A program made the position numbers and the translations under genes. Under the pieces are notes generated by a model. It made no database searches and was not told where the DNA came from. It was given only the letters and a program-made list of their open reading frames with translations. Below are positions 48,132 through 56,749 of a stretch of DNA of 64,000 bases, in pieces. The stretch is from Halomonas colorata (GTDB lineage: Bacteria > Pseudomonadota > Gammaproteobacteria > Pseudomonadales > Halomonadaceae). Each line of letters opens with the position of its first letter. Position 1 is the stretch's first letter. The DNA lies in NCBI RefSeq assembly GCF_014897985.1, contig NZ_JABUZA010000018.1, forward strand, positions 1 through 64,000. Reading direction: 5' to 3'.

Positions 48132-48188
48132 TACCGTCTTTCGTAACGAGCAGTCGCGATGACTGTTAATGAAGCGAAGCTTATGATT

Positions 48189-48219
48189 AAAAGGGCTGCC
48201 CACTGGGCAGCCCTTTTTC
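48189..48219 (+). terminator. rho-independent terminator after the PRC-barrel gene
   Basis: AAAAGGGCTGCCC pairs perfectly with GGGCAGCCCTTTTT around ACT. It is usable on both strands and lies before the convergent yqjG-like gene. Confidence 0.93.
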
Positions 48220-48256
48220 ATGCAGCATTATCACCATACTCGCTGCTCTTTTTTGT

Positions 48257-49252
48257 CTACTGACTGGACCGTACGCCCTGCCCCGGCAGCCGGTTACGAT
48301 CATGAGGACGTTCAAAATCAAGCTGCGGCCCGGCGGGTACGATGCGGGTTGGATTAATCGTGTCGTGGCTATAATAGTAGTGACGCTTTATATGATTCAT
48401 ATCCACCGTTTCGGCAACGCCCGGCCACTGATAGATCTCACGCACGTAGTTAGCCAAATTGGGGAAGTCTTCTATGCGCTTGAAATTGCATTTGAAATGG
48501 CTGTAGTACACTGCGTCAAAACGGATAAGCGTGGTAAACAGACGAATATCGGCTTCCGTTAGCCATTCACCCACCAAATAGCGCTGTGTATCCAGACGCT
48601 TTTCCATGCGCTCCAACGCTTCGAACAACGCTTTTACGTGCTTTTCGTAAACCTCCTGCTCAGTGGCAAAACCCGTTTTATATACGCCATTGTTGATATG
48701 GTCGTAGACATCCGCGTTTACCGAATCAATTTCTTCGCGCAGATCGTCTGGGTAAAAATCCAAATGATTATCAGTGAGCTCATTAAAGGCGCGATTAAAA
48801 ATACGTAACAAGTCCGCAGACTCATTATTGATAATGGCATTGCGCTGCTTATCCCACAGTGCCGGCACCGTGACGCGTCCAGTATAGGTAGGATTAGTCA
48901 TGGTATAGAGCTGATAGTGGTAATCAACGCCGTTAACCACATCGCCACTTGAGCCTTCATCCTGCTTGTAGGTCCAGCCTTTATCAAGCATCAGAGGGCT
49001 TACATGCGATACGCCTATTAGGGATTCAAGCTCTTTCAGCTTACGTAATATCAATGTGCGGTGAGCCCAGGGGCAGGCCAAAGAAACGTATAAATGGTAG
49101 CGATCTTTTTCAGCGGGAAAGCAAGCACCGCCAGTTTCTGGCTGATTGCCAACCCAGTCACGCAGCTGAGCCGATTCACGCACAAATTCGCCACCGCTCT
49201 TTTTGGTGTCGTACCACTGATCATGCCATTCGCCATTAACAAGCAGACCCAT
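48257..49252 (-). CDS. yqjG: glutathionyl-hydroquinone reductase (Xi-class GST)
   Basis: 331 residues. The catalytic Cys is in SLACPWAHRTLI (about 60), the hallmark of the ECM4/YqjG family, with GGACFPAEKDRYHLYVSLA before it and a GST C-terminal helical domain (about 165-300, LVGEWLTEADIRLFTTLIRF). It reduces glutathionyl-hydroquinones with GSH. The LysR gene immediately upstream on the same strand may regulate it (inference). Confidence 0.95.
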   Translation of the reverse strand: MGLLVNGEWHDQWYDTKKSGGEFVRESAQLRDWVGNQPETGGACFPAEKDRYHLYVSLACPWAHRTLILRKLKELESLIGVSHVSPLMLDKGWTYKQDEGSSGDVVNGVDYHYQLYTMTNPTYTGRVTVPALWDKQRNAIINNESADLLRIFNRAFNELTDNHLDFYPDDLREEIDSVNADVYDHINNGVYKTGFATEQEVYEKHVKALFEALERMEKRLDTQRYLVGEWLTEADIRLFTTLIRFDAVYYSHFKCNFKRIEDFPNLANYVREIYQWPGVAETVDMNHIKRHYYYSHDTINPTRIVPAGPQLDFERPHDRNRLPGQGVRSSQ

Positions 49253-49352
49253 AAAGCATCTCCTGACAGGGTGATTAAAAGCCAGCTATAGGCCAGTATG
49301 CATTAAGCATAATCCTGTCGAGCAGATGCTCAAGCGGATGTTTTAACGCGTT

Positions 49353-50264
49353 TCATTCGAGAGAATCGAACCGTTCAGGACATAGCTCCTCGACAGCTTG
49401 CTTTAACGCGGCGGCCATCGCATGCGCCGCGGGCCCCGCACGGTCCCGGTCACGAAAAATTATCTGAATAGGCACTTCACGGATACTGCCTGCGGTTAAT
49501 GGCAGCGGCTTTAACTTGCCATGAAAAATTTCATCAGCAATACGCGTTTCCGGCATCCAGGCAAACCCCAGGCCACGCTTCAACATATCGAGCGACGTGT
49601 TTAAGTGTCCCACTGTCCAGCGCTGCTCGGCTTTTAACCATCCAGCGTCGGTCGACTGACGCAACGCTGAATCGCGCACGACAAGCTGGCGATACTGCGC
49701 CAGGTCACGTAAATCAAGTGCTCGGCCCAACTGATGTAGCGCATGATCAGGATGGGCCACCGCAATAAAACGCACGCTAACCAACGGTTCGCCTAAAAAG
49801 CCTTGTGCCTCCATCCCCGATATCACTAAATCGGCGCGCCCATCGTAAAGCATTTCCGTGCCACCATTGAGTACGCTTTCATGCAACTGAACGCGTACCT
49901 GGGGGTACATTTCGGAAAAGCGTTCCATGGCCTTGGCCTGTGCTGCGGCGGGAAACACCTGGTCAATCGCCAACACGATTTCAGCCTCCAAGCCCTCCGC
50001 CAGCCGTGAGGCAACATCTTCAAGTGAAGCCGCACTTTCAATGAGCTGACGCGCACGGCGAAGCAATAACTCCCCCGCTTCGGTTAAGCGAACCTGCCGC
50101 CCAATGGGTTCAAGCACCTGAACACCTAATTGCTCCTCAAGCTTATGAACCGCATGATTCAGAGTGGAGGGGCTTTTATGTACTACTTCTGCCGCACGCG
50201 CAAACCCCCCATGGTCAACGACGGCTGCCAGCATTTGCCATTGTGCAAGTGTCACCCGGGACAT
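49353..50264 (-). CDS. LysR-family transcriptional regulator
   Basis: 303 residues. The N-terminal winged helix (about 4-62) has LAQWQMLAAVVDHGGFARAAEVVHKSPSTLNHAVHKLEEQLG. The C-terminal effector-binding domain is about 90-295. The ATG at 50264 follows GAGGGAG; the open frame upstream to 50405 is ignored because it lacks a ribosome site and family similarity. The inducer is unknown. About 100 bases separate it from the downstream glutathionyl-hydroquinone reductase. Confidence 0.92.
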   Translation of the reverse strand: MSRVTLAQWQMLAAVVDHGGFARAAEVVHKSPSTLNHAVHKLEEQLGVQVLEPIGRQVRLTEAGELLLRRARQLIESAASLEDVASRLAEGLEAEIVLAIDQVFPAAAQAKAMERFSEMYPQVRVQLHESVLNGGTEMLYDGRADLVISGMEAQGFLGEPLVSVRFIAVAHPDHALHQLGRALDLRDLAQYRQLVVRDSALRQSTDAGWLKAEQRWTVGHLNTSLDMLKRGLGFAWMPETRIADEIFHGKLKPLPLTAGSIREVPIQIIFRDRDRAGPAAHAMAAALKQAVEELCPERFDSLE

Positions 50265-50931
50265 TTCGACTCCCTCGATGCTAAATCGCGAAACCATCCG
50301 CTTAATATTCGAAAAACCATGTCTATAATGCCAATAATCATTAATAAGTACTGCTAATTTAGAATTAATCCAGCAAAAATAATGCTTAAAAAGCCTTATG
50401 CACATTAATCAAAGCCGTTTCGCGCCTTGATGCGTGAAGCAGTATCAAGGGGGGCTTGATTAGCCTTCTCAGTGCCCCTATTAATAATGTCCACGCTGAG
50501 TAACGTGGGGGGAACAAATTGCCCCGAAAAGCCCCTAGTTAACTTTTTGTTACAAAAAAAATGATTTCCACTTGTGCATTCGATTTCTACCAGACCGTTG
50601 ATAAGCTTCAGATTAAGTTTTCCGAAGGTCAAGAAATTGCTTAATTTATTTTAAATAAAAAATAAACCATTGATTTATAGTATAAAAATATACATTAAAT
50701 TTATTCTAAATTTTTTAAAACCAACTAATCGTCATACAACCTTTACATCGCGCTGTGCTTGTCTATGATTAGGTCATTAATTAGCGCCAGTTTAAGCTTG
50801 GCATGGGCAAGAGAGTAAACCCTCAGAAAATGGTTTTTGGGTCGAATCGTTTACCTTTATTAGCAAACAGTGTTCAAAAATAGTAATGTTAGTTAGCTTT
50901 TTCTGCTTTTTAGCAGAAGTATCCTTTATGT
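50265..50931. other. AT-rich intergenic region of about 670 bases
   Basis: No supported gene. 50640-50730 is very AT-rich (mostly A and T runs), far below the window average. A small hairpin TTCTGC-TTTTTA-GCAGAA (50901-50918) sits just before the M23 gene. It probably holds divergent promoters for lysR and the peptidase gene, with curved DNA. A 75-codon ORF at 50632-50405 is not called. Confidence 0.5.
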
Positions 50932-52701
50932 ATGGATATACAGTCTATGAACCCCCTTCCTCATGGGGTATGGTTCCGTCTACTTTCATGTTACTTTTTG
51001 ATCACGAACTTGGCGGTCTATTTACCCATGTTGCGAATCCTCCATTCGCTGCCCCGCACGCATAAATTGTTACTGTTACCTGTGGCGACTATGGTCACAG
51101 TGCTGGGCGCACAAAAGTTAATCACTACATATCAAGATTTAAATCAGCCCCACACTCCGCTGGAAAGCGTTTTAGTACCGCTTCCCAGCGATTCAGCGCC
51201 GGGCATTCCTTCTCTTAATCAAGAGCGAACGCCTGTCGCTGATGCCATCAATCGAGCCACCCGCGCGATTGATGCCACCCGCGAACACATTCCACTAAGC
51301 GATTTAACGGTTAAAGAAATTGTTGATCTGGACGTTATCTCAAGCGCAGAAGCCTCTCTAGCAGATCATCGTTCGCCTAGCACTCCAACATTACACAACA
51401 GCCCCATCGATAACGGCGCACTGCACATGGCCATCGTTGTCGGTACGCTGACGAGCGGCATGCTCGATATCGACCCTAGCTCTTCTGTCGAAATCGCCGA
51501 TGCCACTTCTTATGAAGATTACGGAATCGATCTGTTTGGCGATGTCTCGTTTCTGGAGCTTGAACTTGCTGCGGAAGAGCCGTTTGTACCGGAATGGAAA
51601 ACACATATTGTTGAATCCGGTGAAACCTTCGCAGTGCTGGCACAAAATGAGCTGGGTTTAGGTTATAGCGAAGTATTAACCCTGCTTGATGATTTGCCCG
51701 AACCGAGAATGCTGACTAATTGGCGCGCAGGCCATAGTTTCGACTATATGCTCGACGAGAGCGGTCGCCTGTTATCACTTCGTATGATGAAAAACACCCG
51801 CGACGGGGTGTTGGTCGAAAGTGAGGATAACCAGTTTGCCGTAACTGCCATTGAGCGTCAGGGAGAACCGGTTCAGCGCTTATATGCAGGTAGCGTTAGC
51901 GGTAGTTTTGCCCGCTCCGCTCAAGCCACCGGCCTAAGTAGCGGCTCAGTCACCGAGCTGACCAAACTGCTGGAGAAAAAGCTGGATTTCCGTCGTGACA
52001 GCCGCCGTGGCGATCAATTTCAGGTTCTGGTCGAATCCGACATGATTGAAGGCGAAGCGCTCGACTCACGCGTTCTGGCGGTGAAATACAACGGCGAGCG
52101 CATGGACCTGACCGTAGTTCGCAATGCTACCGACGACCACTTCTATACACCTGATGGCAATAGCCTCGACCCCTCGTTTGCGCGCTACCCGTTTGAGGGC
52201 AGCTACCGCTTGAGCTCGAACTTTAACCCTCAGCGTAAGCATCCGGTCACTGGCCGCATAAGCCCACATAATGGTACCGATTTTGCCATGCCGATTGGCA
52301 CCTCCGTTATTGCCCCGGCTAACGGCCGCGTCGAGCGGGTGGCCAATCATCCGGCAGCAGGGCGCTACATCGTTGTACGCCATGATAACGGCTACCGCAC
52401 GCGCTACCTACACCTTTCCCAGCCGCTGGTGAGTCAAGGCGATCGGGTAACCATGGGCGAACGTATCGCGCTTTCTGGCAATACCGGCCGCAGCACCGGC
52501 CCTCACCTGCATTATGAAGTCATCGTCAACAACTCACCGGTAAACGCCATGTCGATAGATTTGCCTGAAGACATGGGATTAAACGGCGATACGCTGGTTG
52601 CCTTCCAGCGTCAGGCCGAGCCGATGCTTGCGGCGCTTGAAAGCGGCCAAACGGGTACCATCAGCGTTGCAAATTATCAGCCAGAGCAAGATGCTGAGTA
52701 A
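50932..52701 (+). CDS. M23 family peptidoglycan endopeptidase (MepM-like)
   Basis: 589 residues as drawn. A membrane helix lies at about 45-62 (LLLLPVATMVTVLGAQKLI), followed by an OapA/LysM-like segment (WKTHIVESGETFAVLAQNELG, about 222-242) and an M23 domain (about 425-545) with the zinc ligands HNGTDFAMP and HLHYEV and the early Asp. It cleaves D-Ala-mDAP crosslinks for wall growth. The start is uncertain: family members begin nearer MLRILHSLPRTHK (51028), and no ATG has a strong ribosome site. Confidence 0.9.
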   Translation: MDIQSMNPLPHGVWFRLLSCYFLITNLAVYLPMLRILHSLPRTHKLLLLPVATMVTVLGAQKLITTYQDLNQPHTPLESVLVPLPSDSAPGIPSLNQERTPVADAINRATRAIDATREHIPLSDLTVKEIVDLDVISSAEASLADHRSPSTPTLHNSPIDNGALHMAIVVGTLTSGMLDIDPSSSVEIADATSYEDYGIDLFGDVSFLELELAAEEPFVPEWKTHIVESGETFAVLAQNELGLGYSEVLTLLDDLPEPRMLTNWRAGHSFDYMLDESGRLLSLRMMKNTRDGVLVESEDNQFAVTAIERQGEPVQRLYAGSVSGSFARSAQATGLSSGSVTELTKLLEKKLDFRRDSRRGDQFQVLVESDMIEGEALDSRVLAVKYNGERMDLTVVRNATDDHFYTPDGNSLDPSFARYPFEGSYRLSSNFNPQRKHPVTGRISPHNGTDFAMPIGTSVIAPANGRVERVANHPAAGRYIVVRHDNGYRTRYLHLSQPLVSQGDRVTMGERIALSGNTGRSTGPHLHYEVIVNNSPVNAMSIDLPEDMGLNGDTLVAFQRQAEPMLAALESGQTGTISVANYQPEQDAE

Positions 52702-52727
52702 CCAGATGTCTACTTAAGCCATACCCA

Positions 52728-52757
52728 TTAACGCCGCCCAATTTTGGGCGGCGTTAA
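52728..52757. terminator. bidirectional terminator between the M23 and L,D-transpeptidase genes
   Basis: TTAACGCCGCCCA (52728-52740) is the reverse complement of TGGGCGGCGTTAA (52745-52757), loop ATTT. T-rich sequence lies on both sides. Confidence 0.75.
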
Positions 52758-52842
52758 TGTTTCTACCTTACGTAATACTTCTACCACATGGAGAAGCGCA
52801 AACCTGAGCATCTCCTATATACGCTGGCGCGTGCGGATCAAT

Positions 52843-54486
52843 TTACACAGCGCGTTGCAGTGCAGCCAATAGCGAGGCATCGCGGCGGTAGATATCCGAG
52901 CGGAACTCTACTTCCCCCTGAGCATTAGGCCAGGCGGTTAAGTAATGCAGCGCCACAGGAATGCGTTGAGGCAGATTCACGTTACGGTCGCTACCGCCGC
53001 TATTTAAAAGCGTACTGAGCTGATAGCGGCTGCCACTATCCTGTAGCAACATCTGGGCGAATTCACGTACTCCTTCCACGCGTACGCAGCCTGAGCTTAA
53101 CGCGCGCTGATTACGTCGAAAGAGCCCCTGTGCCGGCGTGTCGTGCAGATAGATCATGTCATTATTGGGAAAGCGCACTACCACCCGCCCTAAAGGATTG
53201 CTGTTACCTGCGACCTGACGCAGCATAATGCCACCAGGGCGCTGCCAATCCACTTCGGCGGGGTCTAGCTGTGCGCCGGACATATTAATCACCTGCATAT
53301 TATGCTGGGCCAAATAGTCGGCGTTCTGACGTACCCGGGGCAGGACATCTTCTCGCATGATGGTGGGCGGAATCGTCCAGCTGGGATTGATCGTCAGATG
53401 GCTGATAGATGAATGGATAATGGGCGTTTCACGACGCGAAGACCCGACGACCACCCGAGCATTCCACTGCTGGCCGTTTGGCCGGATATAGTGCAGCTGG
53501 TAGCCTGCAATATCTACCCAGACACGCGGCTCACTAGACTGCATGGGGCCTATCCAGCGGGCACGCTCCAGATTGACCCGCAACTGATCCACCCGAGAGG
53601 TAGCGGTCGCATTAAGCGCCAGGCGCGTTTGCTCACCCACGACGCCGTCCTCTTTAAGCTGGTGGCGGCGCTGAAAACGTTTTACCGCCGCTTCAAGCTC
53701 GGCATCAAAAGTGCGCTTATCGCCCCCAGCCACCTGCACACCGATCATCGGGTAGGCACTGCTATCCGCTGTGAGCAGGCCGGTTTCCCCCCAAAGTGTC
53801 AGGCGCTGGCGCAGTGTGGTCACGTCATCGTCGACATCTCCCGGACGCAGCGACTCCTCCCGCGCACCAAGGTAGGGCGCACTGCCCAAGGTAGCGATGT
53901 GCCGATACTGGCTTAACGCCTCACGCAGCTGCTGATACTCGCTGGAGGCTGGCCGCGCCAAGCTAAACGCACGCTCTAAATCCTGATCATCAACCGCGTG
54001 AGTGACTCTCAAGAGCGAGTAGTGCCGCTCAGGGCGCGCAACGTCCCAGCTGGGTTCAACGTCTCGGGGGTTAACCTTGCCACGTTCCAGATGATCAAGC
54101 GCCAGCAGCAGCGCCTGGGTTGCCTGAATGTCGAAAGCTGCCTGAGCAGACTCCCCAGCATTCTGGCTATTTTGAAAAGCGCTCATCAATCTGTCAGCAC
54201 GGTAGTCCGCAGGATTCAAACCATCGCTTTCAAGAGTATTAAGTGCAGCAACCAATGCTTCTACTGCTGATTCACTCTGCCAAGCCAACGTTTCGTTGCG
54301 CAATTGATAAAATTCTTCAACCGGCAACTGCCCTTGGCTGCCGATCTGGCCCTGCTGAGTAAGTGCTTGTTGAAGCAGCTCATTAGCCGCGTGCGCTGGC
54401 ATTATTCCGAAGGGGATTTGGGACAGCGCCAGACCTAGAGCGGCCCCTATCGCCCATTGTCTTAGTGACTGCATCTCGTTCATCAC
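52843..54486 (-). CDS. ldtD: L,D-transpeptidase, YcbB/LdtD-like
   Basis: 547 residues. The signal peptide is cleaved near AHAAN (about 34). A helical scaffold domain (about 35-240), a peptidoglycan-binding repeat (VKRFQRRHQLKEDGVVGEQTRLALN, about 267-292) and a YkuD catalytic domain (about 318-490) follow. The Cys is in HDTPAQGLFRRNQRALSSGCVRVEG and the capping loop is present. It forms 3-3 crosslinks in the wall. It diverges from the second L,D-transpeptidase gene over about 100 bases. Confidence 0.93.
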   Translation of the reverse strand: MMNEMQSLRQWAIGAALGLALSQIPFGIMPAHAANELLQQALTQQGQIGSQGQLPVEEFYQLRNETLAWQSESAVEALVAALNTLESDGLNPADYRADRLMSAFQNSQNAGESAQAAFDIQATQALLLALDHLERGKVNPRDVEPSWDVARPERHYSLLRVTHAVDDQDLERAFSLARPASSEYQQLREALSQYRHIATLGSAPYLGAREESLRPGDVDDDVTTLRQRLTLWGETGLLTADSSAYPMIGVQVAGGDKRTFDAELEAAVKRFQRRHQLKEDGVVGEQTRLALNATATSRVDQLRVNLERARWIGPMQSSEPRVWVDIAGYQLHYIRPNGQQWNARVVVGSSRRETPIIHSSISHLTINPSWTIPPTIMREDVLPRVRQNADYLAQHNMQVINMSGAQLDPAEVDWQRPGGIMLRQVAGNSNPLGRVVVRFPNNDMIYLHDTPAQGLFRRNQRALSSGCVRVEGVREFAQMLLQDSGSRYQLSTLLNSGGSDRNVNLPQRIPVALHYLTAWPNAQGEVEFRSDIYRRDASLLAALQRAV

Positions 54487-54588
54487 CCTCTCCTTGCGTT
54501 ACTATAAGTTCCCATTCGCGGCATGCTTACTTTTATCATAGCCGTTTACTTATTTTCGTCATCGATATCGTCTGCAGGACTGCTCCAT

Positions 54589-55314
54589 ATGGTAACCCGT
54601 TTACGCTCTCTTTCTTTATTATGTTGCTTACCTTTCGCGTTAATTAGCCTACCTCTTCAAGCCAACAGTTTCTTTGCAAGCGTAGCGTCTACACCTCCTC
54701 CCGGCGTGTCATCGCTTCAGCACCAACTTCTGCAGCTCGCCCCTTCCGCCACACCGGAAGCTCTGCGTCTTGCCGCCCAGGCGCTTAACTGTGCGAATCC
54801 CAATGCCGAGCGGTTCGCGGTTATTGACTACTCTCTTCCATCAACCGAGCCGCGGATGTGGGTGTTTGATCTGCGCCAGCATAAACTGCTGTTCGAAGAG
54901 CTGGTCTCCCACGGCCAAGGGTCGGGTGATGCTTACGCCGAAGCGTTCTCCAATACCCCCGAGAGCCATCAGTCCAGCCTAGGCCTGTTTCGCACCATGA
55001 ATAGCTACTATGGGCGCAACGGCTATTCGCTGAGGCTCAATGGGCTTGAGCCCGATGTGAATGATCTGGCCTATGAGCGCGCGATTGTGATTCATGGGGC
55101 GGATTACGTCAGTGATGACTTTATTGCTCAAACCGGTCGCCTGGGCCGCAGCCATGGCTGCCCGGCGGTGCGTCAGGATATTACTTATCCACTCATCGAT
55201 AGCTTGCGCGAAGATCAGTATGTGTTTGCCTATTACCCGGATAAGGAGTGGCTCGCCACCTCCAACTTCCTGCGCTGCAACACGTTAAATTCCACCCACT
55301 TGGCGCAACGTTGA
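54589..55314 (+). CDS. YkuD_2-type murein L,D-transpeptidase catalytic domain protein
   Basis: 241 residues. A signal peptide (LSLLCCLPFALISLPLQANS) is followed by one catalytic domain with IVIHGADYV and SHGCPAVRQD (His and Cys active site). This is the short YkuD_2 family seen as a stand-alone protein in marine gammaproteobacteria. The ATG at 54589 begins the signal peptide; upstream ATG codons lack ribosome sites. Divergent from ldtD. Confidence 0.88.
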   Translation: MVTRLRSLSLLCCLPFALISLPLQANSFFASVASTPPPGVSSLQHQLLQLAPSATPEALRLAAQALNCANPNAERFAVIDYSLPSTEPRMWVFDLRQHKLLFEELVSHGQGSGDAYAEAFSNTPESHQSSLGLFRTMNSYYGRNGYSLRLNGLEPDVNDLAYERAIVIHGADYVSDDFIAQTGRLGRSHGCPAVRQDITYPLIDSLREDQYVFAYYPDKEWLATSNFLRCNTLNSTHLAQR

Positions 55315-55340
55315 CAGGTTCTTAGGCCAAGCAGGCGTTG

Positions 55341-55380
55341 TTATGCCATGCTAACCAAGTGGCAATGCAGCATGGCATAA
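55341..55380. repeat. 12-bp inverted repeat before the patatin gene
   Basis: TTATGCCATGCT (55341-55352) is the exact reverse complement of AGCATGGCATAA (55369-55380), with a 16-base loop. No T-run. It may be an operator or an mRNA-end structure. Confidence 0.7.
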
Positions 55381-55402
55381 GCTTACTAACGCATGAGGCC
55401 TT

Positions 55403-56422
55403 ATGACTCAAGTAAAGAAGCTAGACCTAGCTCTACAGGGCGGTGGCGCTCACGGTGCTTATTCATGGGGCGTGATCGACCGGCTGCTTGAAGATGATCG
55501 GATCGAAATAGAAGGCATTAGCGGCACCAGTGCTGGCGCGATGAATGGTGTAGTCATGGCGGATGCCCTCACCCGGGGTGACAAGCTGTTGGCCAGGCAA
55601 GCACTTACAGATTTTTGGCAGGCCGTCAGTCGCGCCGGCATGGCAAGTCCGGTACGCAGATCTCCCATGGATATCTGGACCGGCAACTGGAGCCTTGATC
55701 ACTCGCCGGGCTATATCGCGATGGATATCATGACGCGCCTGGTATCGCCTTATCAATTCAATCCGCTTAACGTTAACCCACTGCGTGAGATCGTCGCTGA
55801 ACACATCGATTTTGAGCGCGTGCGTCAGTGCGATCAGCTCAAGCTGTTTGTAGCGGCCACCAATGTACGCACCGGCAAACAGCGCGTTTTTCGCCGTGAG
55901 GAAATGAGCCTGGATGCGGTAATGGCTTCTGCCTGTTTACCCCTAATGTTCCAAGCCGTAGAAATTGACGGTGAGGCTTACTGGGACGGGGGCTATATGG
56001 GCAACCCGGCGCTTTTCCCGCTCATGGAAGAATGCAGCTCGCGGGATATCCTGCTGGTACAAATCAATCCTATCAGCCGGGATACGGTGCCTACCTCTGC
56101 CTCGTCGATTCTGAACCGCTTAAACGAAATTACCTTTAACGCGGCATTGATTAAAGAAATACGCATGATTGCGCTGTTACAGCACGCACTTGAAGAACAG
56201 GGCATTACAAATTGCTATCAGCAGGCGCTTTTCCATCGTATTAGCGGTGAGCAGGCGCTGGAAGAGCTTTCCGTCTCCAGCAAGCTGAACTCTGAATGGG
56301 CGTTTCTTTCCTATCTTTTTGAGCAAGGGCGGGCAGCTGCACAGCGCTGGCTCGATGAGCATTTTGAAGCGATAGGCAATCACTCAACACTGGATATCGA
56401 TTCGGTTTACCTGCACGAATAA
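55403..56422 (+). CDS. patatin-like phospholipase
   Basis: 339 residues. The oxyanion loop GGGAHGAYSWG (about 14-24), the nucleophile Ser in GISGTSAGAMNG (GxSxG) and the catalytic Asp in WDGGYMGNP (about 197-205) give the Ser-Asp dyad. No signal peptide, so it is cytosolic or secreted by another route. It is probably a lysophospholipase or acyl hydrolase. It stands alone, followed by a GCATGCC-GGCATGC hairpin at 56439-56458. Confidence 0.92.
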   Translation: MTQVKKLDLALQGGGAHGAYSWGVIDRLLEDDRIEIEGISGTSAGAMNGVVMADALTRGDKLLARQALTDFWQAVSRAGMASPVRRSPMDIWTGNWSLDHSPGYIAMDIMTRLVSPYQFNPLNVNPLREIVAEHIDFERVRQCDQLKLFVAATNVRTGKQRVFRREEMSLDAVMASACLPLMFQAVEIDGEAYWDGGYMGNPALFPLMEECSSRDILLVQINPISRDTVPTSASSILNRLNEITFNAALIKEIRMIALLQHALEEQGITNCYQQALFHRISGEQALEELSVSSKLNSEWAFLSYLFEQGRAAAQRWLDEHFEAIGNHSTLDIDSVYLHE

Positions 56423-56569
56423 ACGGCACTATGGTGACGCATGCCGCTCCTGGCATGCTCGCCAATGGCGCACCGCCTATTTTCCTTCCCCGCCCAATCT
56501 CTTATCCCTCCCTGCCCACCCTTTTATTCAACACATCAACTAACTGATAGGTTTAATTAAAACCCTATA
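56423..56569 (+). promoter_or_regulatory. region upstream of the nitrate-transporter promoter
   Basis: It holds the small hairpin after the patatin gene (56439-56458) and an A/T-rich near-palindrome around TTTAATTAAA (about 56549-56562). Activator (NtrC) sites would be expected here, but I see no clear GCAC-N-GTGC pair. Confidence 0.4.
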
Positions 56570-56586
56570 TGGCAAACTAATTGCTT
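56570..56586 (+). promoter_or_regulatory. sigma-54-type promoter for the nitrate transporter
   Basis: TGGCAAACTAATTGCTT: the -24 GG (56571-56572) and -12 GC (56583-56584) have the required 10 bases between them, against consensus TGGCAC-N5-TTGCW. Transcription should begin near 56596. Confidence 0.75.
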
Positions 56587-56595
56587 AACAAGGCT

Positions 56596-56749
56596 TTGTG
56601 GTGGTAGGCGTAGACCAGGCCCAGCGGGGTACGAGTGCGTCGAGCCTGACCTTCAATGGCGAAGGCATGTTCTCGTAAATACGCGACGCGATAGAGCGAC
56701 TCGGCGTTGCGTGATGCTCAACTGGTTCAAGATCCCGTGAGGCCATCCC
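56596..56749 (+). promoter_or_regulatory. structured leader RNA, probable NasR (ANTAR) antitermination target
   Basis: The leader between the sigma-54 promoter and the transporter contains CCTTC-AATGGC-GAAGG (56650-56665), a hairpin with a six-base loop having A at position 1 and G at 4, the ANTAR-target rule. Just upstream CAGGC (56616-56620) pairs with GCCTG (56644-56648). Downstream ACGCGACGC (56681-56689) pairs with GCGTTGCGT (56704-56712). A classical U-run terminator is not obvious. Confidence 0.6.

Noticed and set aside
50405-50632. 75-codon minus-strand ORF in the AT-rich gap
   Set aside because: No ribosome site, and it ends where the lysR upstream region begins; no family resemblance.
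56423-56569. NtrC binding site upstream of the sigma-54 promoter
   Set aside because: A GCAC...GGTG stretch near 56426 lacks the correct centre spacing, so it is not claimed.
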